Assembly (NCBI GenBank): GCA_023250755.1
Contig: JAHFAC010000010.1
Span: 567 to 14,458 of the forward strand
DNA from: Bacteriovoracaceae bacterium
GTDB lineage: Bacteria; Bdellovibrionota; UBA1018
Length of the DNA: 13,892 bases
Reading direction: 5' to 3'
The notes under the pieces were generated by a model, which saw nothing but the letters and a program-made list of their open reading frames with translations, had not been told where the DNA came from and made no database searches. Below, piece after piece: positions 1 to 7,544 of this stretch. A program made the translations under genes and the position numbers. Position 1 is the first letter of the stretch; every line of letters starts with the position of its first letter.

Positions 1-14
1 TACTGTATTAAATA

Positions 15-36
15 AGTCAGACTTTTGTCTGATTTT
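15..36 (+). terminator. Weak terminator-like hairpin at window start
   Basis: TCAGAC (17-22) and GTCTGA (27-32) are perfect inverted repeats around a TTTT loop. Flanking A and T residues extend the stem and leave a short T-run on the + side. The stem has only about half G/C pairs, so it could be a weak rho-independent terminator for a gene left of the window, or an operator for the lipoprotein gene that follows. Confidence 0.35.
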
Positions 37-119
37 GTTAGTCAGGTGCTCTTGGAATTTCCTATTCCTTTCAAAGAAAGACCGAAACCAGCAGGCAGTT
101 TTTGCCGATGGGTGGAGTG

Positions 120-632
120 ATGATTTACTCTGCGGCCACACCTGTTCTAAGATTCACAAAAGTTTTTTTTTCTCGATGTGCACTTTTCATCTTCTTAGTT
201 GGAATGGGAAGTTGTCGTTCTCCTTTGGCAGAGATTTGTTCTAATGAATTACCCCAGTTTTCCAAGCAAATGGAAGCGGCAGTGCTGGCACTGGGCCCGT
301 GGTATTCTTTGCCCGCTTCGGGTGAACGTCGCTTGGCTTCAGAAGGAGTTTCTTCGGCGTCTGAAATGCTGGAGAAAGATCGACAGAGTTGGATCCATTG
401 GACAGAAAAAAATCTTAAGGAGATCCAGGGGCATTTAGATGGGCTTGAACAAGAAGAAGTCGAGAGAAACTCGCTTAAGGAGTTTGCTAGCATTGCCAAT
501 GAGTTGGTCATTTTTCATGGTTATGCACAATTGGGTGATGCGGAGCGGATGGTCGGATTACTGAAGCAAATCCAGCAGACTGCCCTCAAGGCGCAAAGAG
601 AGCTTTGCTCGAAGAACTCTGGAACCCCGTAA
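120..632 (+). CDS. Small probable lipoprotein, function unknown
   Basis: I do not recognise a family. From ATG 120 the product is 170 residues. A basic N-region and hydrophobic stretch (ALFIFLVGMGS) lead to Cys32, giving a permissive lipobox (MGSC), so export and lipidation are likely but the -3 residue is not ideal. The mature part is hydrophilic, rich in Glu, Gln and Leu, and probably alpha-helical with coiled-coil tendency (roughly residues 75-165). A second cysteine lies near the C-terminus. The start is uncertain: TTG 102, ATG 108, GTG 117 and ATG 120 are all in frame and none has a well-spaced Shine-Dalgarno. ATG 120 is preferred because it gives the most typical signal-peptide length. 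The stop TAA (630-632) lies 22 nt before the ATG 655 of the M1 peptidase, so the two may be co-transcribed. Confidence 0.6.
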   Translation: MIYSAATPVLRFTKVFFSRCALFIFLVGMGSCRSPLAEICSNELPQFSKQMEAAVLALGPWYSLPASGERRLASEGVSSASEMLEKDRQSWIHWTEKNLKEIQGHLDGLEQEEVERNSLKEFASIANELVIFHGYAQLGDAERMVGLLKQIQQTALKAQRELCSKNSGTP

Positions 633-654
633 TGAGTCATGGTACGGGGGGGGA

Positions 655-3342
655 ATGCACGAAAAATTTCATTGTCGTCGGTGTGAACGCGGGTCAGCTG
701 GACGTCGTCCTTTTAAAATGCAGGGTGCGAGTCCGCACTACGCTCCTGACTTGCCAGTCAAACTCGATCATCTTCTCTTAGAGGCCACAGTTGATCCTGT
801 TGGGAAGATTTTAAAAGGAGTTGTGACGCAACGAGTACGCGTCATTGCACCTGGGCAGCGACGTTTTAAGCTCGATCAAATTGGGCTTATGATTGAAGAA
901 GCGAAAATGGGGGATCACGTTCTTCCTTTTACCGTAGAAGGAGACGCACTTTTTCTCGATTTGCCAAAAGCGGTCACTACGCCGACGCCCGGGGACCTTT
1001 TAGAGTTTTCTGTCCGCTATCAAGTGAAAAATTCAAAACGAGGGCTTTACTTTACAGGGCCAGATTCGGATTATCCAAAAAAACCGTATCAGGTTTGGTC
1101 TCAGGGCCAGGACGAAGATACGCGGTATTGGATCCCCACTTTTGATTATCCTAATCAAAAAGCTTTGACCGAGGTCATTGCAATCGTTCCTAAAGGATAT
1201 ACCGCAGTTTCTAACGGAGCCCTCCTTTCTGAAAAAGATCAAGGTGAGTGGACCCGCTTTCACTACAAGCTGGGTACGCCCCATGTGACTTATTTGATTA
1301 CTCTCGTAGTGGCTGAGTTCAAAGCGTGGGCTGATGAAGGCCCCGGTGGCGTGCCCGTTCAATATTTTGTTGGGCGTGGACTGGAAGAGAACGGACGTCG
1401 TGCGTTTGGAAATACGCCGAAGATGATCCAGGCTTTTTCACAGAAGGTAGGTGTGCCCTATCCTTATGAAAAATACAGTCAAGTGGCAGTCCAGGATTTT
1501 ATTTTTGGAGGGATGGAAAACACTTCGGCTACCACGCAGACGGATCGGACCCTTCACGATGAGCGGGCTCATCTCGATTTTTCGAGTGATCCGTTGGTGT
1601 CACACGAGTTGGCCCATCAGTGGTTTGGAGATCTTCTCACTTGTCGAGATTGGTCTCACGGATGGTTAAATGAGGGCTTTGCCACCTTCATGGAGCGAGT
1701 TTGGGTTGAGTCCAACAGCGACGAGTATGGGAGTCCTGAGGCAGCTCTCGATGAAGGCAAGTATTATTCCTACACGGATCTTAAAGAGTACTGCGAAGAG
1801 AATTCGCGAAAATATCGTCGACCCATTGTTTGCAATACCTATCAAGAGCCCATTGATTTGTTTGATGCCCATCTTTATCAAAAGGGCGGCCTAGTTCTTA
1901 ATTTAATCCGCTCAGTACTGGGTGAAGAGCAATTCTGGAAGTCGATTCATTGCTATGTGACGCGCCACCGAGGTCAGAGTGTTGAGACTTTGGATTTAAT
2001 TCGAGCCATTGAAGATACGACGGGGCGTAATTTGCGGCGATTTTTTGATGAGTGGATTTTCAGCGCAGGTCATCCGGAGCTCGAAGTTTCCTACCAATGG
2101 CATGAAGACAAGAAACTGGCGGAGTTCGTGATTGAACAAAAGCAAACGGACGGTAAACCCGAGTTGGTACAAGATGGATTTACCGTTCCCCTTTTTCATC
2201 TGCCTGTTCGGATCGAGCTGACCTTGGAGGGGAGCCAAGAGAGTGCCAAGGGAGGTATTAAGAAAACCAGTCATTTGATTGAAATCGGTGAGCTGAGAGA
2301 TCGCATTTTCTTGCCGGCGGAAAGCAAGCCCGTGATGGTTCGCTTGGATCCGGCTCATTCGATCCCAAAGGTGATGAAATTTCCGCGCCCTAAGGAGTTG
2401 CTCTTATACCAGTTGACCCATGACGGAGATTGCATGGGGCGGATCGAGGCGGCCCATGAATTGGTGAAGATCGCTGATTACGAAGGCGTAGCGGCGCTCG
2501 GAAGAGCGGTTCTTTCTGACTCGTTTTGGGGTGTACAGGCAGAGGCTGCCGATGCTTTAGCTGAAATTCGAACCGATCAGGCGATGCAGGCTCTTATTGC
2601 AGGCTTGAAGGTTTCTCACCCCAAGGCCAGGCGTGCAGTAGTGAAGGCGCTCGGTACCTATAAAGATCCGAAAGCGGGAGAGGCGCTCAAAAAACTGGCT
2701 GAAAAAGATCCGAGTTATTTTGTCGAAGCCGAGGCTACTCGTGCGTGGACGGGTTCACGAAATAAGACGGGTGGAGAGCTTCAAAAATCTCAGGTGGATG
2801 AAACAGAGACATTTTTGATGACACAGTTCTCTAAGGAGAGTCACCTCGAGGTGATTCGTACCGCAGCACTCTGGGGACTGGCAGAGTTACCAGGGGTAGG
2901 TCGAGGGGAGCGCCCGAAGGCTTTTGAGACACTTCTTGAGTGGTCCAAGCGGGGCAAGCCTGAGGATGCGCGGATGGCGGCCATCGGGGCTTTGGGCCAG
3001 GTTGCGTCGGTGGCTGTTCCTTCTGAGCGTGCACTGATTTTGGATCGGTTTAATGAACTTGCTGACGAAGAGAGCTTTCGCGTGCGAATGCGGCTGATTT
3101 TGGCGCTGGGTGCGTCGGAGTCTCCGGTGGCGATTCCGATCTTGGACAAGATTCATCGCTTGGACTCGGACGGGCGAGTGAAGAGGGATTCCAAAGCCCT
3201 GATGAATGCACTGATGGTGTCGGGAACTCCGCCTGAGTCGGTGGTTAACTTGAAAGTTGCTCTCGAAAAATTAGAGGAGGAGCACCGCAAGCTGAAATCC
3301 TGGGTAGATGAAACGCGTGCGACAGGCAAAGTGGGGAAGTAG
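655..3342 (+). CDS. M1 family zinc metallo-aminopeptidase with C-terminal HEAT repeats
   Basis: Predicted to remove N-terminal amino acids from peptides. The 895-residue product has the M1 signature GGMEN at 285-289, the zinc site HELAHQ at 317-322 (His317, His321, catalytic Glu318) and the third ligand Glu340 in NEGF. Tyr408 is a good candidate for the transition-state tyrosine. Residues ~31-210 form the N-terminal beta domain and ~215-470 the thermolysin-like domain. From ~590 to ~870 the protein becomes tandem helical pairs of HEAT/PBS-lyase type rich in Ala, Leu and Glu, ending in a short coiled coil. This replaces the usual ERAP1-like C-terminus. No signal peptide is visible, so a cytoplasmic location is inferred. 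The start is uncertain: ATG 655 follows a run of eight G, while ATG 718 (residue 22) begins just before recognisable homology and removes a Cys/Arg-rich leader (CRRCERG). It ends in TAG, 1 nt from the convergent gene. Confidence 0.93.
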   Translation: MHEKFHCRRCERGSAGRRPFKMQGASPHYAPDLPVKLDHLLLEATVDPVGKILKGVVTQRVRVIAPGQRRFKLDQIGLMIEEAKMGDHVLPFTVEGDALFLDLPKAVTTPTPGDLLEFSVRYQVKNSKRGLYFTGPDSDYPKKPYQVWSQGQDEDTRYWIPTFDYPNQKALTEVIAIVPKGYTAVSNGALLSEKDQGEWTRFHYKLGTPHVTYLITLVVAEFKAWADEGPGGVPVQYFVGRGLEENGRRAFGNTPKMIQAFSQKVGVPYPYEKYSQVAVQDFIFGGMENTSATTQTDRTLHDERAHLDFSSDPLVSHELAHQWFGDLLTCRDWSHGWLNEGFATFMERVWVESNSDEYGSPEAALDEGKYYSYTDLKEYCEENSRKYRRPIVCNTYQEPIDLFDAHLYQKGGLVLNLIRSVLGEEQFWKSIHCYVTRHRGQSVETLDLIRAIEDTTGRNLRRFFDEWIFSAGHPELEVSYQWHEDKKLAEFVIEQKQTDGKPELVQDGFTVPLFHLPVRIELTLEGSQESAKGGIKKTSHLIEIGELRDRIFLPAESKPVMVRLDPAHSIPKVMKFPRPKELLLYQLTHDGDCMGRIEAAHELVKIADYEGVAALGRAVLSDSFWGVQAEAADALAEIRTDQAMQALIAGLKVSHPKARRAVVKALGTYKDPKAGEALKKLAEKDPSYFVEAEATRAWTGSRNKTGGELQKSQVDETETFLMTQFSKESHLEVIRTAALWGLAELPGVGRGERPKAFETLLEWSKRGKPEDARMAAIGALGQVASVAVPSERALILDRFNELADEESFRVRMRLILALGASESPVAIPILDKIHRLDSDGRVKRDSKALMNALMVSGTPPESVVNLKVALEKLEEEHRKLKSWVDETRATGKVGK

Positions 3343-3343
3343 A

Positions 3344-3853
3344 TCAATTCTTCTGCACTGAAAGCGTCTGCGTGAAGGTTTTTCCGCCTTCAAAGGTAAA
3401 TTCGAGCTGAATCGTGTTTTTGCCTGGATTCAGCGGAATGTAGTCGGTTGAAAAACGATCTGAACTGAGATCAGTAAAAACCGTAGCGCTAAATTTATTG
3501 GTCATATTAAGAACTTGGGTTTTTAGCAGTTTTGAAGATTCGGACTTTGCTTCAGCGACATGCTTAGGGTCACACAGCGGCCCCGCTAACCGGACCTTAG
3601 CAGCGTTTACTTCTTGATCAGCGGTGGCTGCACAGCGGATTTCGATGTTTTGAAAGGATTGGCTGGCGGCAGCAGGTGCTCGGCTTTCGCCGGTGGCGGA
3701 TCCGGTAAAAGGAGCTAGAGCAGTGGGGCCGATGCCCTTATGATCATAAAAAAGATTGTAGATCGAATTGAAAAAAATCAGAGTGACGATCGAAAAGATC
3801 GCCACTTCGACCGGATTAATCTTATAGCTTCGCGAGTTGCGCGAGGGTGCCAT
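3344..3853 (-). CDS. Single-pass membrane protein, unknown function
   Basis: Not recognised as a named family. The 169-residue product has a short basic N-terminus, one hydrophobic segment (about residues 16-34, VEVAIFSIVTLIFF), an Ala/Ser/Gly/Pro-rich linker (~45-66) and a C-terminal domain (~67-169). The domain's alternating hydrophobic pattern, with a 'NPGKN' turn followed by 'G-x-T-F' near the end, suggests a beta-sandwich or Ig-like fold. Cys74 and Cys94 could form a disulfide if this domain is outside the cytoplasm, which the positive N-terminus favours. The ATG at 3853 has no strong ribosome binding site. The gene is divergent from the sensor kinase gene and convergent with the M1 peptidase gene, so it is probably monocistronic. 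Confidence 0.72.
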   Translation of the reverse strand: MAPSRNSRSYKINPVEVAIFSIVTLIFFNSIYNLFYDHKGIGPTALAPFTGSATGESRAPAAASQSFQNIEIRCAATADQEVNAAKVRLAGPLCDPKHVAEAKSESSKLLKTQVLNMTNKFSATVFTDLSSDRFSTDYIPLNPGKNTIQLEFTFEGGKTFTQTLSVQKN

Positions 3854-3997
3854 ACATGAAAAATATCGGATGAAAGCCGCAATTCCCTTAGGGAGTTCAG
3901 AGCAAATTGAATAAATCGAATAAATTTGAGGGGTTGGTCACGTAGTTTGCGCAAAATTAGGCTGTTCTGAGGCCCAAGACATAGTACTCTATTCGGT
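3854..3997. promoter_or_regulatory. Divergent intergenic region with short palindrome and direct repeat
   Basis: This 144-nt spacer must hold promoters for the leftward membrane protein gene and the rightward kinase/regulator genes. It contains a perfect 10-bp palindrome TTTGCGCAAA (3946-3955) and a direct repeat GAATAAAT (3909-3916 and 3918-3925). Either could be a regulator site, but both are short enough to occur by chance. I could not assign convincing -35/-10 boxes. Confidence 0.3.
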
Positions 3998-4822
3998 ATG
4001 GATATTCTGGGGCAGTCAGCGCTCTTGGTGGGCTTGACCAGCTTTGCTTTTGGTTTTTCGGTGCTGGCACGAAACGTCAGGAACAAACTTTTCATAGCAT
4101 TTGCCGGCGCCTGCAGTCTGATCACGCTTTGGGCGCTTTCTTTTTTCCTGGATAAAATCTGGAGTGATCTTGGGTTTTACCGGTTGCATCTCACCTTTAA
4201 TGTTTGGTTGGCGCCCGTGGCATTGCTTTTTATTCGAGTGATGGTGCGAATTCAAGATGCCTTCAGTCGCCGATTACTTGAGTTCAGTTTGCTGTTAGCG
4301 CTTTCTTTGTCTGTCTCCATACTTTTTGAGTATGATTTTTTTATTCCCTGGGTGCGCCAAGCGATTTATTTCGCGCCGACTTTGGTCGTGATTCAGATTC
4401 TTCATTTGATGTGGATTGATCGACGATTGCGTCGAGGGATCAAGCGGCTGCCGAAGCTCCCTACTGTAGGTTTTGGCCGGAGGAATTTGATTTATTTTGG
4501 GGGATTGCTGGTTTTATTGACTTCGGTCATGGATCACGTCCCTGCGGCTGGCTTGGGTATTCCCTCGTTTGGAAATCTGGCCCTGACGGTTTATTTATTT
4601 TTTTTGAGCCAGGCCATTTCTCAGCAAAGATTGCTCAATTTCCCGGCACTTCTTTCGCGCTTTTTGGTTTTGATCGCAGTAGCCTTGACGCTCACCGGCG
4701 TTTATTCGATTCTTGTGGCATGGATTCAAAATAGCCCAGGTCTTTTCTTTCTTAACTCGTTTATCGCCTCATTTTTGATTTTAATGCTTCTAGACCCGTT
4801 GCGAACGATGGTGGGTTCATAG
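3998..4822 (+). CDS. Membrane sensor half of a split histidine kinase
   Basis: The 274-residue product is almost entirely hydrophobic, with about eight or nine predicted membrane segments (approximately 5-23, 32-51, 62-82, 93-112, 117-137, 164-180, 188-208, 219-241 and 248-266) separated by short basic loops. This resembles the multi-pass N-terminal sensor region of some bacterial histidine kinases. It ends in ...LLDPLR followed by five residues and TAG at 4820-4822. 'DPLR' after the last membrane helix is where such kinases normally continue into a cytoplasmic linker. The next open frame, from 4823, is in the same reading frame and starts with that linker and a GAF domain. I infer one ancestral 697-residue kinase interrupted by a nonsense codon. 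ATG 3998 lacks a clear Shine-Dalgarno. Alone, this part would be a membrane protein with no catalytic domain. Confidence 0.8.
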   Translation: MDILGQSALLVGLTSFAFGFSVLARNVRNKLFIAFAGACSLITLWALSFFLDKIWSDLGFYRLHLTFNVWLAPVALLFIRVMVRIQDAFSRRLLEFSLLLALSLSVSILFEYDFFIPWVRQAIYFAPTLVVIQILHLMWIDRRLRRGIKRLPKLPTVGFGRRNLIYFGGLLVLLTSVMDHVPAAGLGIPSFGNLALTVYLFFLSQAISQQRLLNFPALLSRFLVLIAVALTLTGVYSILVAWIQNSPGLFFLNSFIASFLILMLLDPLRTMVGS

Positions 4823-4831
4823 ACTCAGCGA

Positions 4832-6091
4832 TTGTTGACGATGCAACACCGGAGATTGCAGGATACTCTTAAGGATGCGCAACGAAAATTAACCGGAATT
4901 GTGGATGTAGGATCACTTTTTCAGGCGATTTTGCAGACCGTGGAGCAAACGCTCCAGCCGGAGAGGGCAACTCTGTTTGTGCTCAGAAGTGATTGGACCA
5001 AATACCGGCGAGTTAGGAGCATTGGACAAGAGACGCCGAGTTCAAGCGCCCCCCGAGAGCTTTTGGCAAATCATACGCTTTTGCAGTATTGCCTGAGCCT
5101 TTACCAAAAAGGGGATCTTCCGATTTTATTGGATCAGGTTTTGGAAAATGAAATTGATCGTTCAGCCAGCAAAGAGCAGCGCGCTTATCTTTTTAGTTTG
5201 ATTCAGGGGCTGAAAGCCCTGGAATCAAATCTTCTCATTCCGTTATTCGACTCAGGGCAAATTCTGGGTTTTGTCGCGCTGTATGTCCCTGCGCCCCCCG
5301 AGCCTTGGGGAAGCAATTGGGGGCTTTTATCCGTGTTATTCCCATATTTTGAACAAGCAGCTCAAACTTTGCAGAGTATGGAGGTTTTTGTCAGACAGCG
5401 GGAAAAGGAGCGTTTAGCGACGATTGGCGAAATGGCTGCTGGATTGGCACACGAAATTCGAAATCCATTGGGTGCGATCAAAGGTGCGGCTCAGTTTTTG
5501 GATCCGAGCGCGGATCGTCCTGAAAGCCGATTTTTACGAGTGATTGTGGAAGAGGTGGATCGCCTCAATCGCGTGGTGACACAATTCTTGGATTACTCAA
5601 AACCGAATCCCACGGACTTTCGCCCCGTCGATGTCTCGTTTTTAACCGAAAAAACACTCGAAGTGTTGAAGCCAAGCGTTGATTCTGGAGTGCAGATCGA
5701 GTTTGTTCCGAGTCGGATTGAGGCTCGCGCTTTGGCTGCGCCCGAGCAAATTCAACAGGTGATTTTAAATCTGGTTCAAAATAGCCTTAAGATGCTTTCG
5801 GGGCGCCCTGATCCAAGACTTCGTGTAAGTGTGGATGCAGAGGGAGAAAACCGATCTCAGGATATTGTCATTACAGTTGAGGACAACGGTCCTGGGATTA
5901 AGCGTGAGCACTTGGATAAAATTTTCATCCCGTTTTTTACGACCTCGCCCAGCGGGACTGGGCTCGGACTTTCGATTTGCCAAAAAATTATAGAGGCTCA
6001 TCGCGGGAGGATTGAAGTCGTGAGCGAAGAGGGAAGTTTTGCGAAATTCTCGGTTATTTTGCCATTAATTTCAAATCAATTAAAGTCATAA
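4832..6091 (+). CDS. Sensor histidine kinase, GAF-HisKA-HATPase half
   Basis: Predicted ATP-dependent autokinase that passes phosphate to the response regulator encoded 22 nt downstream. Numbered from TTG 4832 (419 aa), it has a helical linker (1-30), a GAF-like domain (~25-180, with 'LLIPLFDSGQILGFVAL'), and the HisKA H-box AHEIRNPLG with phospho-acceptor His207. The catalytic domain has an N-box around Asn313-Asn317, G1 DNGPGI at 351-356, an F-box (IFIPFFTT, 364-371) and G2 GTGLGL at 375-380. All catalytic boxes are intact. The frame is continuous with the upstream membrane ORF apart from TAG 4820-4822. TTG 4832 or ATG 4841 could start it, but neither has a Shine-Dalgarno at proper distance. 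The natural N-terminus therefore probably lies in the upstream ORF; if expressed alone the kinase would be soluble. Confidence 0.9.
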   Translation: MLTMQHRRLQDTLKDAQRKLTGIVDVGSLFQAILQTVEQTLQPERATLFVLRSDWTKYRRVRSIGQETPSSSAPRELLANHTLLQYCLSLYQKGDLPILLDQVLENEIDRSASKEQRAYLFSLIQGLKALESNLLIPLFDSGQILGFVALYVPAPPEPWGSNWGLLSVLFPYFEQAAQTLQSMEVFVRQREKERLATIGEMAAGLAHEIRNPLGAIKGAAQFLDPSADRPESRFLRVIVEEVDRLNRVVTQFLDYSKPNPTDFRPVDVSFLTEKTLEVLKPSVDSGVQIEFVPSRIEARALAAPEQIQQVILNLVQNSLKMLSGRPDPRLRVSVDAEGENRSQDIVITVEDNGPGIKREHLDKIFIPFFTTSPSGTGLGLSICQKIIEAHRGRIEVVSEEGSFAKFSVILPLISNQLKS

Positions 6092-6100
6092 AAGGTGGCG

Positions 6101-6107
6101 AGGGGAG
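6101..6107 (+). promoter_or_regulatory. Ribosome binding site for the response regulator (GTG start)
   Basis: AGGGGAG lies 6 nt before GTG 6114. It supports this non-ATG start, which also places the conserved receiver-domain 'ILVVDDE' at residues 5-11, its usual distance from the N-terminus. Confidence 0.75.
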
Positions 6108-6113
6108 TTTGCT

Positions 6114-7541
6114 GTGCATTCAAGGATTCTTGTAGTCGATGATGAAAGGAATATTACTTTCGTACTTCAAGCCATGCTTGAGCGCGCTGGATTTAAGACC
6201 CTTGCTTTTAATGAAAGTGCCTGCGCGATTGAGGCATTGGACCGTGCGATTGATGAGGACGATGTTCATGTTGTGATCACGGATCTCTATATGCCCGGCG
6301 CGGGTGGAATGGATATTTTGGATTATTGTCAACGAACACATCCTGAGATTCCTGTCGTGATTATTACGGCTTATGGGAGTGTAGAGGCCGCTGTGCTCGC
6401 CTTAAAGAGAGGGGCATTCGATTTTGTCACTAAGCCTTTTGATCAGGCCGAACTTTTAGCCGTTATAAAGAAAGCAGATGTTACATTTCAACAGCGTGCC
6501 AAAGAACCCATTATTTTGCTTCCTCATTCAGACGAGGCCGGAAAAGAGCCTCAAGCGGTATTCATCACTTCGATCACGGGTAAGAGCCCACAAATGCAAG
6601 AGGTGATCAAAGTTATCGGAAAGATCGCTACATCGCCCTCTACGATATTGGTTTCTGGTGAGAGCGGTACCGGAAAAGAGTTGGTTGCCTATGAGATTCA
6701 TCGCAATTCACCTCGTGCACAAAAACCTTTTATAAAAATCAATTGTGCAGCAATCCCGGCTAATTTGATTGAAAGCGAATTTTTTGGATATGAACGAGGC
6801 GCGTTTACGGGAGCGGTGACATCTAAACCAGGACGTTTTGAGCTGGCTCACGAGGGCACACTTTTTTTGGATGAAGTAGCCGAGATGCCGCTTGAAATGC
6901 AAGTAAAGCTGCTTCGCGTACTCCAGGAGCAGGAGTTTGAGCGTGTCGGAGGGGTGAACACAATTCGTGTGGACGTCAGAATCGTCGCTGCGACAAACAA
7001 GGATCTCGAGCTAGAGGTCAAGGCAGGGCACTTTCGTGAAGATCTTTTTTATCGCCTTAACGTTGTCCCGATCCATTTGCCCCCGCTGCGTGAGCGTAAA
7101 GAAGACATTGACTCTTTAGTTCGCTATTTTCTCCAAGAGTTTAATCAAAAACTCAAAAAAACGGTGACTAGTATTGAGCCCTCTTGTTTCGAAGCGATTC
7201 GGGCGTATTCTTGGCCTGGCAATATCAGACAGCTTGAAAACGCAATAGAGCGGATGTTGCTCATGGGGGACGGAAAGACATTGAAGGTTCAAGACCTCCC
7301 AGATGAGATTATCTCCGCAGTGGGGGGCGTATTCGAAGGTGTTCAAGGACCTGAGGGTGCTGAAGGCAATAGTTTTAAGCAAATTGTCCGTCGCCAGACT
7401 CAATCGGTGGAACGCGAGTTGATTGAAAAGGCATTAGAGGAGACCGGGGGTGTGGTCACCCGAGCCGCTGAAAAGCTCGGGCTTTCACGTAAGGGCCTTC
7501 AGATCAAGATGAAGGAACTCGGCCTCAAAAGAGGAGATTGA
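6114..7541 (+). CDS. NtrC-family sigma-54-dependent response regulator
   Basis: Cytoplasmic transcription activator that, when phosphorylated, uses ATP to open sigma-54 promoters. The 475 residues hold three domains. The receiver (1-~120) has acidic Asp9/Asp10, phospho-acceptor Asp57 (VITDLYMP), Thr85 and Lys107. The AAA+ domain (~150-395) has Walker A GESGTGKE at 182-189, the sigma-54 contact loop GAFTGA at 229-234 and Walker B LFLDEV at 250-255. A Fis-type helix-turn-helix (~437-470, with AAEKLGLSRKGL) binds DNA. All key residues are present and the length is typical. It follows the kinase gene after 22 nt, so a cognate pair is expected. Target promoters cannot be assigned from this window. 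Its stop is 3 nt from the convergent phospholipase-fold gene, with no visible terminator. Confidence 0.96.
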   Translation: MHSRILVVDDERNITFVLQAMLERAGFKTLAFNESACAIEALDRAIDEDDVHVVITDLYMPGAGGMDILDYCQRTHPEIPVVIITAYGSVEAAVLALKRGAFDFVTKPFDQAELLAVIKKADVTFQQRAKEPIILLPHSDEAGKEPQAVFITSITGKSPQMQEVIKVIGKIATSPSTILVSGESGTGKELVAYEIHRNSPRAQKPFIKINCAAIPANLIESEFFGYERGAFTGAVTSKPGRFELAHEGTLFLDEVAEMPLEMQVKLLRVLQEQEFERVGGVNTIRVDVRIVAATNKDLELEVKAGHFREDLFYRLNVVPIHLPPLRERKEDIDSLVRYFLQEFNQKLKKTVTSIEPSCFEAIRAYSWPGNIRQLENAIERMLLMGDGKTLKVQDLPDEIISAVGGVFEGVQGPEGAEGNSFKQIVRRQTQSVERELIEKALEETGGVVTRAAEKLGLSRKGLQIKMKELGLKRGD

Positions 7542-7544
7542 ACT

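Noticed and set aside
632..781. 49-codon open frame from the ATG that overlaps the lipoprotein stop (TAATG).
   Set aside because: It runs into the M1 coding region in another frame, has no recognisable motif, and is too short to support without conservation data.
3934..3952. Possible sigma-54 promoter (TTGGTCACG ... TTTGC) upstream of the kinase/regulator genes.
   Set aside because: The GG and GC elements are 11 bases apart rather than the required 10, and sigma-54 promoters do not tolerate that well. It resembles a -24/-12 site only if one base is removed.
4820..4822. TAG reassigned to an amino acid, such as pyrrolysine or another recoded residue.
   Set aside because: TAG ends the M1 peptidase and glutamate dehydrogenase genes at the expected length, and no downstream recoding structure is obvious. 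An isolated nonsense mutation or error is simpler.
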